This document shows, in pieces, positions 20,555-28,591 of a stretch of 64,000 bases of DNA. The position numbers and the translations under genes were made by a program. A model generated the notes under the pieces. It was not told the origin of the DNA. It ran no database searches and saw only the letters and a list, made by a program, of their open reading frames with translations. How positions within the stretch are numbered: position 1 is the first letter of the stretch; each line of letters opens with the position of its first letter. The DNA is from Acidimicrobiia bacterium (GTDB lineage Bacteria > Actinomycetota > Acidimicrobiia > Acidimicrobiales > Bin134), in contig JAJECA010000050.1 in assembly GCA_022822265.1 (NCBI GenBank), positions 176,777 to 240,776 on the forward strand, given 5' to 3'.

Positions 20555-21583
20555 TCAAGCGGCCACCGCGCCGCCGACTACGAGATCGCCCTGGTAGAAG
20601 ACCACCGCCTGGCCGGGGGCTACTCGGCGCTGGGGCTCTTCCCAGTCAACTCTCCCAGTCTGGTTCACCACACCTACCGCAGGGGTGCCGTGAGCGCTCA
20701 CTTGGATGTCAACCGGGCCCTCCACCTCTCCGTCGGCCCACTGGATGTCAATCACATCCTGGGCCGGCGTGTACAGATCGTCCCGCCGACCCACCGTCAC
20801 CCGGCCGGCAGCAATGTCCACGTCGGTCACGTAGCGGGGCTCGTCGGCGCCGCCGAGGTTGAGGCCCCGGCGCTGGCCGATGGTCACCGCCTGCACCGCC
20901 TCGACTGTGCCCAACTCCGTGCCGTCGGCGTCCACCACAGTGGCGGACGACTCCCCCAAGCGGCGGGACAGAAAGCCCTGCCGCCCCCCGGCTCGATTGG
21001 CGATGAAACACACGTCCTGGCTGTCGGGCTTGGCTGAATTCCGCAGGCCCAGCTCAGCGGCGCGCACGCGAACCTCGGCCTTGGTCAGGTGGCCGATGGG
21101 CAGCAGCAGACGGGCCATCTGCTCCTGTCCCAGCATGTACAGCACGTACGACTGGTCTTTGGCGTCGTCCACCCCTCGGCGCACCCGGTACCCATCTCCT
21201 GCCGTCTCGAGCCGGGCATGATGGCCAGTGGCCACCGCGTCGAAGCCCAGTGCCTCAGCCCGCACCATCAGCTTGTCGAACTTGATGTGGCGGTTGCACT
21301 CAATACACGGGTTGGGGGTCAGCCCGACAGCATGGTCGCTCACATAGGGGGCTACCACCCGACTGTCGAAGGCGTCGCCGAAGTTGAACACGTGGTGCTG
21401 CAACCCCAGAAGGTCGGCCACCCGGCGGGCGTCCTCCACATCCGACACCGAGCAGCAGCCGGTGTCGGACTCGCCGCCCCACAGCTTGAGGGTCACCCCC
21501 ACCACCTCGTGGCCCTGCTCGGCCAGCATGGCCGCCGCTACCGAGGAGTCCACGCCTCCCGACATGGCCGCCAACACCCGCAT
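20555..21583 (-). CDS. mnmA: tRNA-specific 2-thiouridylase MnmA
   Basis: 342 residues. The PP-loop SGGVDSS is at 8-14, the catalytic Cys93 lies in NPCIECN and the second Cys192 in SQDVCFIAN. MnmA adenylates and thiolates U34 in the wobble position of tRNA-Lys, -Glu and -Gln using persulfide sulfur. It is 17 bases downstream of a cysteine desulfurase gene, which is the expected sulfur donor, so the pair forms a compact sulfur relay. Confidence 0.96.
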   Translation of the reverse strand: MRVLAAMSGGVDSSVAAAMLAEQGHEVVGVTLKLWGGESDTGCCSVSDVEDARRVADLLGLQHHVFNFGDAFDSRVVAPYVSDHAVGLTPNPCIECNRHIKFDKLMVRAEALGFDAVATGHHARLETAGDGYRVRRGVDDAKDQSYVLYMLGQEQMARLLLPIGHLTKAEVRVRAAELGLRNSAKPDSQDVCFIANRAGGRQGFLSRRLGESSATVVDADGTELGTVEAVQAVTIGQRRGLNLGGADEPRYVTDVDIAAGRVTVGRRDDLYTPAQDVIDIQWADGEVEGPVDIQVSAHGTPAVGVVNQTGRVDWEEPQRRVAPGQAVVFYQGDLVVGGAVAA

Positions 21584-21600
21584 CTCTCAGCCCGTCCCCC

Positions 21601-22743
21601 TCAGCCCTTGCCATAGGCCCGGAGCCGGGCCACCGCATCGGGAATCACGGCCAACGCCTGATCGATATCGACATCCGCGGTCTCATAGCCCAGCGAGAGC
21701 CGCAGCGATCCACCGGCCAGCATCCGGTCGTAGCCCATAGCCGCCAGCACATGGGACGGATCCTGCGCCCCGCTTGAGCACGATGATGCCGCAGACGCGT
21801 AAATCCCGGCGTCTTCCAGCAGGAACAACAGCGCCTCCGACTCGATGCCCTCAAAGCAGAGATGGGCCGACCCGGCCACCTTGCCCGACCGCTCTCCGGT
21901 CTCCACCGTGTTGGGCACCGCAGCCAGAATCCCGTCCACCAGCCGGTCCCGCAACCCGGCCAGGCGCTCCACCTGCTCGGCGCGGCCCTTCAGCACCACT
22001 TCAGCAGCCGCGGCCATGCCCGCGATGCCCGCCGCATTGTGGGTGCCCGAGCGCAGTCCCCGTTCCTGGCCACCCCCCAACATCAGCGGCGACAGCTCCA
22101 CCCCGTCGCGCACCACCAGCGCGCCCACCCCCTTGGGACCGCCGAACTTGTGGGCACTGACGGAGATCAGATCGGCATCAGCGGCCAGTGAAGCCACGTC
22201 CAACCACGGAAAGGCCTGCACCGCGTCGGTATGGAGCACGGCATTGGGGGCCGATGACCGGACTGCTTCGGCCACCTGGCCCAAGGGCTGGACCATGCCG
22301 GTCTCATTGTTGGCCAGCATGACCGATACCACGGTCACGCTGTCGTCGAGGGCCGCGGCCAGCGCGTCCAGGTCAATGACCCCGGCGGCGCCTACTGCCA
22401 CCACTCGGCCGCCCAGATGCTCTACCGGCTCAAGCACGGCATGGTGCTCGATGGCAGAGCACACCGTCACCCCGCCCACCTGCATACGCCGTCCGACCAC
22501 TGCCATGTTGTCGCCCTCGGTGCCCCCGCCGGTGAACACGATCTCCCCCGGCTCTGAGCCCAGAGCCTCGGCCATCACATCGCGGGCATCGTCGATACAG
22601 CGGCGGGTGTCCCGGGCCATTCGGTGCGCACCGGTCGGGTTGGCATACAACTCCCGGTGCAATGGCGCCATTGCTTGCACTGCCTCGGGGCACAGCGGGG
22701 TTGAAGCTGCGTTGTCAAGGTAGGCAATCCTCTCGGGGGCCAT
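21601..22743 (-). CDS. Cysteine desulfurase (IscS/NifS-type)
   Basis: 380 residues, fold-I PLP enzyme. The cofactor Lys199 lies in SAHKFGG and the persulfide-forming Cys322 sits in the long flexible loop SSCSSGA, marking it as group I (IscS/NifS-like) rather than SufS. It makes alanine and enzyme-bound persulfide from cysteine. By adjacency it probably serves MnmA; the NifU-type protein at 24633-24896 is another possible acceptor. It follows the DsbA-like gene by 21 bases. Confidence 0.95.
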   Translation of the reverse strand: MAPERIAYLDNAASTPLCPEAVQAMAPLHRELYANPTGAHRMARDTRRCIDDARDVMAEALGSEPGEIVFTGGGTEGDNMAVVGRRMQVGGVTVCSAIEHHAVLEPVEHLGGRVVAVGAAGVIDLDALAAALDDSVTVVSVMLANNETGMVQPLGQVAEAVRSSAPNAVLHTDAVQAFPWLDVASLAADADLISVSAHKFGGPKGVGALVVRDGVELSPLMLGGGQERGLRSGTHNAAGIAGMAAAAEVVLKGRAEQVERLAGLRDRLVDGILAAVPNTVETGERSGKVAGSAHLCFEGIESEALLFLLEDAGIYASAASSCSSGAQDPSHVLAAMGYDRMLAGGSLRLSLGYETADVDIDQALAVIPDAVARLRAYGKG

Positions 22744-22764
22744 TGCCGATCCTCCCGCTTCCCT

Positions 22765-23421
22765 CTATACCTTGGGGAACACCAGGTCGTCGCGCTTGGA
22801 GCGCTTGAGTTCGGCGAACGACGGCCACTCGGCCAGGGTCACCACCGCATCCCATAGACGAACGGCCTCCTCTGGGGGCGGAACCTGGCTAACCACCGGT
22901 CCGAAGAACGACGTGGTGCCCCCATTGTGGTGGAAGGAGATGATCGGGGTGCCCACGTCCCGGCCGGTGCGGCTCAGCGCCTCCATGGTGGACTCCCGCA
23001 GGGCTTCGTCCAGCGACTCGTCCTCAGCCCGGTCGGCAAGCTCACCAGGCAATCCAGCGCGCCCAAGGGCGGCCTTCAAATGCTCATCGGAGGCCACCTC
23101 GCCCATCGTCGAGCGGATTTCCGCATCGGGATTCCAGATGGTGGCTCCGTAGGCGGAGTACAGCTCGCCGGCCGCGGTGGCGCCGTGCTCGTCGCGAACC
23201 GCCTGGGCCACCCGCAGCATACGGCGGCCCTTGTGGTGAAGTTCCTGATAGCCCTCGGGGAAGTCTTCGTAGTCGCTGTCCTCGTTGAGGATCGACAGGC
23301 AGATCAGCCGCCAGTCCACCTCGTAGTCGCGCTGGCGGGCGACGTCGGTCACCCACCGAGATGTGAGCCACGCGAACGGGCAGATCGGATCCCAGAAGAA
23401 CTCGATGTCGGCATCGGGCAT
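22765..23421 (-). CDS. DsbA/thioredoxin-fold protein, mycothiol-dependent nitroreductase-like
   Basis: 218 residues, no signal peptide, so cytoplasmic. FFWDPICPFAWLTSRW near residues 8-23 matches the Rv2466c-type DsbA proteins of actinobacteria, but the active-site CPWC is here CPFA: the second Cys is lost, leaving a single thiol. The helical insert and the cis-Pro region (GTPIISF near 157) are kept. A mono-thiol mechanism with mycothiol is plausible. It heads the minus-strand group with the desulfurase and mnmA. Confidence 0.82.
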   Translation of the reverse strand: MPDADIEFFWDPICPFAWLTSRWVTDVARQRDYEVDWRLICLSILNEDSDYEDFPEGYQELHHKGRRMLRVAQAVRDEHGATAAGELYSAYGATIWNPDAEIRSTMGEVASDEHLKAALGRAGLPGELADRAEDESLDEALRESTMEALSRTGRDVGTPIISFHHNGGTTSFFGPVVSQVPPPEEAVRLWDAVVTLAEWPSFAELKRSKRDDLVFPKV

Positions 23422-23463
23422 CCACCAATCCTACGGCCCTCCGGCAAGACCCACGAGTCGCTT

Positions 23464-23475
23464 TAGACTCAGGTT
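23464..23475 (+). promoter_or_regulatory. Leaderless-type -10 element TAGACT before the SRPBCC gene
   Basis: TAGACT at 23464-23469 lies exactly six bases before the GTG start at 23476, the same spacing as before the HNH gene, predicting a transcript that starts at the start codon. No convincing -35 is visible. Confidence 0.45.
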
Positions 23476-23910
23476 GTGGCCAGGATCAGGGTCTCTACCA
23501 CCATCGAAGCCCCTTTGGACGCGGTGTGGGAGTACGTGCGCCGAATCGACTCCCATACCGAGTGGATGGCCGACGCCGAGTCGATCTCCTTTCAGGGTTC
23601 CCAGACCGAGGGGGTGGGCACCGCCTTCGATTGCCTCACCAAGCTGGGTCCGCTCCGCCTCAACGACGCCATGGTGGTTACCGAATGGGCCGATAGGGAG
23701 GCCATCGGCGTGCGCCACACCGGATTGGTCACCGGCGAGGGGCGCTTCACCCTCTCCCCCGCAGGCACCGACCGCACCGAGTTCTGCTGGACCGAGGAGC
23801 TCCGGTTCCCCTGGTGGATGGGGGGCCTGCTGGGCGACATCATCGGGTCCCGCGTCCTCGAATGGGTGTGGCGGCGCAACCTGCGCACGCTGCGCAGCAA
23901 GTTCGACTAG
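23476..23910 (+). CDS. SRPBCC-family (polyketide cyclase/START-like) protein
   Basis: 144 residues with the helix-grip pattern: N-terminal strand IRVSTTIEAPLDAVWEYV, a middle sheet and the C-terminal helix ending VLEWVWRRNLRTLRSKF. These proteins bind small hydrophobic ligands; the ligand is unknown. It starts with GTG 23476 under a leaderless-type promoter, diverges from the DsbA-like gene, and its last four bases overlap the end of the convergent rhomboid gene. Confidence 0.85.
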   Translation: MARIRVSTTIEAPLDAVWEYVRRIDSHTEWMADAESISFQGSQTEGVGTAFDCLTKLGPLRLNDAMVVTEWADREAIGVRHTGLVTGEGRFTLSPAGTDRTEFCWTEELRFPWWMGGLLGDIIGSRVLEWVWRRNLRTLRSKFD

Positions 23911-24602
23911 CTGACTATCAGGACCACGGTAGAGCGACTGGCCGCCCATTGGGCACCGACAAAGGAGACCGCGGCCACTGCTGTCGCGACCATCACCGGA
24001 ATCATGGTGGTGTACTGCTGTCGGCGAATGGACTGAGCCGCAGCTGCCCCCACGATCAACCCGGCGACAAGGCCGCCAAGATGGCCGCCCAGGGAAACCG
24101 ATGGGACCGTGAAGCTGATGACCAAGTTGACGGCCAGGATTGGGCCGATCGGCGTCTGGAACAGGCCCACTCCTTGGACCAAGTACAAGGCGGCAAGGGC
24201 GCCCATCAATCCGAAAATGGCCCCTGAAGCCCCCGCGATCAACGAGTTCGGCGACTCCAGCAATGCCCCGAATGACCCGCACACCAGAGAAGCGAAGTAC
24301 ACCGCGGCAAACGGAACCCGGCCTACTGACCGCTCCAAGGCCAGACCCAGGATGTAGAGCGAGAACATGTTCACAGCCAGATGGAATACGCCGTGGTGCA
24401 AGAATCCGCCCGTGACTATCCGCCACCACTCGTTCAAGAACTCGATATTTCCCCCCAGGGTGGCAGCCCTTGCGATCAGCCCGTCATCGGCACCCTGGCC
24501 ATCGAGGCTGTCGCCCAACGCCATTCCCACTATGAACACCGCCACATTGGCCGCAATCAGGACATAGCTGACATACCAGGCGTCGGTTCGCCGCGGGACC
24601 AT
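23907..24602 (-). CDS. Rhomboid-family intramembrane serine protease
   Basis: 231 residues, six membrane helices. The catalytic Ser is near 126 in GASGAIFG and the His near 174 in GGHLGG; the HxxxHxxxN-like GFLHHGVFHLAVNM stretch on helix 2 is also present. It cleaves membrane proteins within the bilayer; substrates are unknown. ATG 24602 is used; a GTG four codons upstream is possible. It follows the NifU-type gene by 30 bases on the same strand. Confidence 0.92.
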   Translation of the reverse strand: MVPRRTDAWYVSYVLIAANVAVFIVGMALGDSLDGQGADDGLIARAATLGGNIEFLNEWWRIVTGGFLHHGVFHLAVNMFSLYILGLALERSVGRVPFAAVYFASLVCGSFGALLESPNSLIAGASGAIFGLMGALAALYLVQGVGLFQTPIGPILAVNLVISFTVPSVSLGGHLGGLVAGLIVGAAAAQSIRRQQYTTMIPVMVATAVAAVSFVGAQWAASRSTVVLIVS

Positions 24603-24632
24603 GCTGGAGCGCACGAGCTTAAGGGATTGTGT

Positions 24633-24896
24633 CTACAGGCCCACCGGTGAGCCGTCGCTCAACAGGTTCTGACCTATGTTCACCACCTCGGTGACTCCTT
24701 CAACCCGGTCCTTGAGAATCCGCTCAACCCCGGCCTTCAGCGTGACCGTCGAGGCCGGACAGCTCACGCAGGCGCCGACCAGCTCCACGCTGACCACGCC
24801 AGTTTCCTCATCCACACCCCGCAAGAAGATGTCCCCGTCGTCGGCCTGCACCGCAGGGCGGATGGCCTCGATCACCTGGGCGACGGCTTCCTGCAC
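24633..24896 (-). CDS. NifU C-terminal-domain Fe-S scaffold/carrier
   Basis: 87 residues, the free-standing NifU/NfuA C-domain. The single CxxC (Cys43, Cys46 in GACVSCPAS) would hold a 4Fe-4S cluster at a dimer interface for delivery to apo-enzymes. The helix-strand order IRPAVQADDGDIFLRGVDE is typical. A partner desulfurase is encoded 2 kb away. Codon use is normal for the window. Confidence 0.93.
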   Translation of the reverse strand: MQEAVAQVIEAIRPAVQADDGDIFLRGVDEETGVVSVELVGACVSCPASTVTLKAGVERILKDRVEGVTEVVNIGQNLLSDGSPVGL

Positions 24897-24985
24897 GCTC
24901 TCATTGTCTCAGCCTGAACCCGATTCGCCAACCTTCCCACCGATCCATTCAAGAATTCAGGGCGCGGTCTGGCAGACTCCCATTG

Positions 24986-25120
24986 ATGGAACTGCTGGCC
25001 CACCAGGGAGGTTGGGACGAGATCCTCTTGGTGGCCGCCCCCTTGGCCCTGCTGGCCGGCTTGTTGTTTTTGGCTAACCGCCGGGCCTCTCGCGGCGGAC
25101 GTCGCCCCCAAGAGCGCTGA
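24986..25120 (+). CDS. Small single-pass membrane protein (44 aa)
   Basis: An open frame of 44 codons: a short N-terminal segment MELLAHQGGWDEI, one hydrophobic helix of about 19 residues (LLVAAPLALLAGLLFLA) and a strongly basic tail NRRASRGGRRPQER, a positive-inside topology. It diverges from the NifU gene and its last 47 bases run antisense to the end of murA. The clean helix and charge pattern favour a real gene; I recall similar short proteins with a HQGGWDE start in actinobacteria but cannot verify this. Function unknown. Confidence 0.55.
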   Translation: MELLAHQGGWDEILLVAAPLALLAGLLFLANRRASRGGRRPQER

Positions 25121-26366
25121 GCTTGCCGGCGAAATCCTCGTATCCCCGGTCGATGTGGTGGGGATCGGACACCACCGTGACCCCGTCGGCCGCCAGCCCG
25201 GCAACCACGAGGGCCGCTCCCGCCCGAATGTCGGATGCGCGCACAGGCGCACCGCTGAGCCGATCCACCCCTCGAATCACCGCGTGGTGGCCCTCGGTGC
25301 GGATATCAGCGCCCATGCGCACCAGCTCGTCCACATATCGGAACCGGCCCGAGAACAGGTTCTCGGTAACAATCCCCACTCCCTCGGCCACCGACAGCAT
25401 GGCCACCAGCAGCGGCTTGCAGTCGGTGGGCAAGCCGGGATACGGCAGTGTGGAGACGTCGGCTGATCGTAGGCGCCCACTGCACATGGCCCAGATCCCA
25501 TCGGGATCGGCCGATGTCCGCACCCCCATGTCACCGAGTTTGCGGCACAGCATCGCCATATGGTCGGGCCGGGCGCCCACCAGAGTGATCTCCCCGCCGG
25601 CCATGCCCAATGCCGCTAAGAACGTTGCCGCCTCGATCCGATCGCTAACCGCAGTGTGCTCCACCGGATGCAACTCCTCGACCCCCTCCACCACGATGGT
25701 GGATGTTCCGGCCCCAGCCACTTGACCGCCCATATGGTTCAAGAACCCGGCCAAGTCAGCGATTTCCGGCTCCCGGGCGGCGTTGTCGATCACGGTGGTG
25801 CCCTTGGCCCGAACGGCCGCCATCATGACATTCTCAGTGGCTCCCACACTGGGATACTCCAGTAGCACCGGGTTGCCCACCAGGTTGTCGGCGGTGGCGA
25901 TGACGTCGCCGCCGGAGACTTCGAACTGGCAGCCGATGGCCTCCAGCCCGGCGACATGCATGTCAATGGGGCGAGGTCCGAAATCATCACCTCCGGGCAG
26001 CGCTACTCGGGCATGGCCGATTCCGGCAAGCAGCGGTCCGAGCACCGCAGTGGATGCCCGCAGCTGCTCGGTCAGCGCATAGGGAGCCTCGGGGGTTACG
26101 GACTCGGGGCGATTGATGGTGAGAACGTGGTCTGACCGGCTCACCGATACCCCCATGGACCGCAACACCTCGCCCATCACCGCCACATCCTCTATGTCGG
26201 GCACGTTGCGGATCACGAAGGTGCCCTCGGTGAGCAGGCAGGCGGCCATGAGCTTCAGCACGGAGTTCTTGGCCCCGCCGATAGCCACCGTGCCCTCCAG
26301 GGGCCCGTTGGCGCGCACTTCGATTCGGTCTTGCGTATCGATGTCGTCTCGGCGACTGCGCTCCAC
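25074..26366 (-). CDS. murA: UDP-N-acetylglucosamine 1-carboxyvinyltransferase MurA
   Basis: 430 residues, two inverted alpha/beta domains; first committed step of peptidoglycan synthesis, adding enolpyruvate to UDP-GlcNAc. GGAKNSVLKLMAA at 30-42 carries the substrate Lys-Asn. The mobile-loop residue that is Cys115 in E. coli is Asp127 here (PGGDDFG), as in mycobacteria, where Asp gives natural fosfomycin resistance. It starts with GTG 26366; a CATACT six bases upstream suggests a leaderless transcript. Its 3' end overlaps the small membrane-protein gene on the other strand. Confidence 0.96.
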   Translation of the reverse strand: MERSRRDDIDTQDRIEVRANGPLEGTVAIGGAKNSVLKLMAACLLTEGTFVIRNVPDIEDVAVMGEVLRSMGVSVSRSDHVLTINRPESVTPEAPYALTEQLRASTAVLGPLLAGIGHARVALPGGDDFGPRPIDMHVAGLEAIGCQFEVSGGDVIATADNLVGNPVLLEYPSVGATENVMMAAVRAKGTTVIDNAAREPEIADLAGFLNHMGGQVAGAGTSTIVVEGVEELHPVEHTAVSDRIEAATFLAALGMAGGEITLVGARPDHMAMLCRKLGDMGVRTSADPDGIWAMCSGRLRSADVSTLPYPGLPTDCKPLLVAMLSVAEGVGIVTENLFSGRFRYVDELVRMGADIRTEGHHAVIRGVDRLSGAPVRASDIRAGAALVVAGLAADGVTVVSDPHHIDRGYEDFAGKLSALGGDVRRERPGG

Positions 26367-26438
26367 GGGACAAGTATGGTGCCCTGCCGGGCGCAGTCAT
26401 AGTCATTGTGAGGTCGCGGGCCGCAGGGGGCACAAAAG

Positions 26439-26444
26439 TAGACT
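26439..26444 (+). promoter_or_regulatory. Candidate -10 TAGACT before the MFS gene
   Basis: The hexamer TAGACT ends 12 bases before the ATG at 26457, predicting a leader of only about six bases. It is the same hexamer as at 15437 and 23464. It lies in the 90-base divergent space between murA and the transporter gene. Confidence 0.4.
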
Positions 26445-26456
26445 GCCCACCAGTCC

Positions 26457-27968
26457 ATGCCCCAAGTGATCTCCCGTCGCGTCCTGAGCGCCGACGCCGC
26501 TGACGGCGTTCTGAACGGCCCCGACGGCCTTCTGTCCCCCCGTACCGACATTGTTTTGGAGCGCGCCGAAGGCGGAGCCGTCTTCACCGCGATTGAGGGA
26601 CCGGTCGAGCACTATCGGCGCACGGTCACCGCTGAGCCGCTCGACGGCGATCAGGTGGAGATAACCGAGAAGTTCGATTATCGACTGGCCATTCCGGTGT
26701 GGTGGGTGCTGTTCACCATCCCCTACGGACGGGCTCTGCGCCGAGGGCGCGATTGGCCTTGGTGGCATCCCCCCGATCGGTTCACTGCCCGACAGGCCCG
26801 GGTGGTAGGCCTTCTGGCCACATTGGCCGTGGTCGCCGGGTTCCTGGGCACGCTGCTGGGGCAGACGATCACGTTCGCGGCCGACGAGTTCGAGGTGGGC
26901 GAGTCGGCCCAGGGACTCGCCCTTTCGCTGGTCCGCCTCAGCATTCTGATCACGCTGGCGGTTGCCGCCCTCGGAGACCGCAAGGGGCGTCGGCGCACGC
27001 TTCTCTACGCCGCGGCCGGTTCGATCTTGGCGGCGGCCGCCACCTCTCTGGTCCCCAATCTGGCCACTTTGGCCACTGTCCAAGCTGTGTCGCGCGGCCT
27101 GTCCCACGCGCTGGCCCTATTGATCTTCGTGTTCGCCCTCGAGGAGGTTCCGGCCGGCTCTAGGGCTTTTGTGGCTTCCATGCTTGCGCTGGCTGCCGGC
27201 CTGGGCTCAGGCCTGGCGGTGGGGTCGGTGCCCTTTGCCGACCTCAGCGCGTCGGGATGGCGCTTCTCCTTTGTGGCCGCGCTGGCCGGACTGCCCTTGC
27301 TGGCTTTCGTGGCCCGACGGCTTCCCGAATCCCAGCGCTTCGAAACGGCCCGGCGACAGCCGCGAACCCGCCGGCCGAATCAGTACCGGTTCCGCCTGAC
27401 CTTATTGGCGGTTACCTCCTTCGCTGTTCTGGTCTTCTCTTCCCCGGCGTCTCAATTGCAAAACGAGTTCCTCAACGAGCAGCGAGACTTCAGCGCCACA
27501 AAGATCGCGGTGTTCACCCTGCTCACGACTTGGACAGCAGGCCCTGGCATGCTCATTGCCGGAAAATTGGCCGATCTGCGGGGTCGGCGGGTGATCGCAT
27601 CAGTGGGCGTGAGCGGCGGGGCCCTGTTCATCTTGTGGCACTTCACCCAGGCCGGCTGGCCGATGTGGGTCTTGATCGCGGTGGGCGCGCTCTTGACTTC
27701 CTCAACCGTGCCGTCGCTGGGGGTCTACCGAGCCGAGATGTTCGGCACCATGCGCCGGGCGGAGTCCAATGGCCTGCTCGGTGTGGCCGGGGTATCGGGA
27801 AGCATGGTCGGCTTGGCAGCCGGGGGCTACATGATCGAAACCTGGGGCTACGGCACCGCGTTCTCAGTCCTAATAGCCGGCCCAATCCTCGTCGCCATCC
27901 TCGTGCTCCTGTACTACCCCGAAACCACCAGACGGTCCCTGGAGGAGCTCAATCCAGAGGACCAGTAG
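26457..27968 (+). CDS. MFS transporter with N-terminal soluble domain
   Basis: 503 residues. About 110 residues precede the first membrane helix: they include TDIVLERAEGGAVFTAIEGP and a QVEITEKFDYRLAIPVWWVLF segment that looks like part of a lipid- or ligand-binding (SRPBCC-like) sheet and helix, an unusual addition. Twelve hydrophobic helices follow, with the MFS loop motif GDRKGRRR after helix 2-3 and GKLADLRGRRV in the second half. Drug or metabolite export is likely, but the substrate is unknown. A strong hairpin follows its stop. Confidence 0.88.
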   Translation: MPQVISRRVLSADAADGVLNGPDGLLSPRTDIVLERAEGGAVFTAIEGPVEHYRRTVTAEPLDGDQVEITEKFDYRLAIPVWWVLFTIPYGRALRRGRDWPWWHPPDRFTARQARVVGLLATLAVVAGFLGTLLGQTITFAADEFEVGESAQGLALSLVRLSILITLAVAALGDRKGRRRTLLYAAAGSILAAAATSLVPNLATLATVQAVSRGLSHALALLIFVFALEEVPAGSRAFVASMLALAAGLGSGLAVGSVPFADLSASGWRFSFVAALAGLPLLAFVARRLPESQRFETARRQPRTRRPNQYRFRLTLLAVTSFAVLVFSSPASQLQNEFLNEQRDFSATKIAVFTLLTTWTAGPGMLIAGKLADLRGRRVIASVGVSGGALFILWHFTQAGWPMWVLIAVGALLTSSTVPSLGVYRAEMFGTMRRAESNGLLGVAGVSGSMVGLAAGGYMIETWGYGTAFSVLIAGPILVAILVLLYYPETTRRSLEELNPEDQ

Positions 27969-28007
27969 GGCGGTGGGTGGCGCCGTAGGCGACAGGACCC
28001 GCCGCCC
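27968..28007. terminator. Bidirectional hairpin between convergent genes
   Basis: Ten-base arms GGGCGGTGGG (27968-27977) and CCCGCCGCCC (27998-28007) pair fully, counting one G-T. The loop can form an inner CGCC-GTA-GGCG hairpin. It begins on the last base of the MFS stop and sits 14 bases from the end of the convergent hydrolase gene. There is no T run on either side. Confidence 0.6.
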
Positions 28008-28021
28008 GGTGGGAGCAATCG

Positions 28022-28591
28022 CTACAGCGTCTCCAACCAGCTAGCCACAACAGCAACAATCTCAGCATCGGCCTTCTTCGGATCGTGGCCCTCGCCTTCG
28101 AGCCACACGGTGGTGACCGGGCCTTTGATGGCCGGCAGATGGGCGTCGAACTCCTCGGGAGTGCCGAAAGGGTCGCGGTCGCCGGAGATGAACAGGCACG
28201 GCACGTCGACCGCGCCGAAATGCTGGGTCCGCAGGTTCTCGGGCTTTTTCGGGGGATGCAGCGGATAGCTCAACAGCACCAACCCCGCGGCCGGCATTCC
28301 ATCGGCCACCGCCATAGAGCACATCCTCCCGCCCATCGACCGGCCGCCCAGCACCAGGCGCCCAGATTCGGTACCCAAACGAGTGGCGATGGCCGGAATC
28401 TCCTCGTCGAGGAAGGCCAGCAGCTTGGGGGCCCGGTCGGGGGGACGGCGCCCCTGATTCCGGTAGGGGAAATTGATGCGCTCCACCGGAAGCGGGTCCA
28501 GGCTGTCGGCTATGGCCACCAATGTGTGCTGGTCGCGATCACCGCCCGCGCCGTGGGTCAGCACCAAGCCGTCCACCGCCGATCGAGCCAT
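28022..28591 (-). CDS. Alpha/beta hydrolase (Tex30/KANL3-like dienelactone hydrolase fold)
   Basis: 189 residues, compact. The nucleophile elbow is GGRSMGGR with Ser near 96; LVLTHGAGGDRD near the start forms the oxyanion strand, ISGDRDPFG carries the acid and EGEGHD the catalytic His. This matches the short COG3571/Tex30-type hydrolases, whose substrates are unknown. ATG 28589-28591 overlaps the preceding TAA by one base (TAATG), so it is translationally coupled to the zinc-ribbon gene. A longer frame upstream is a shadow. Confidence 0.87.
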   Translation of the reverse strand: MARSAVDGLVLTHGAGGDRDQHTLVAIADSLDPLPVERINFPYRNQGRRPPDRAPKLLAFLDEEIPAIATRLGTESGRLVLGGRSMGGRMCSMAVADGMPAAGLVLLSYPLHPPKKPENLRTQHFGAVDVPCLFISGDRDPFGTPEEFDAHLPAIKGPVTTVWLEGEGHDPKKADAEIVAVVASWLETL

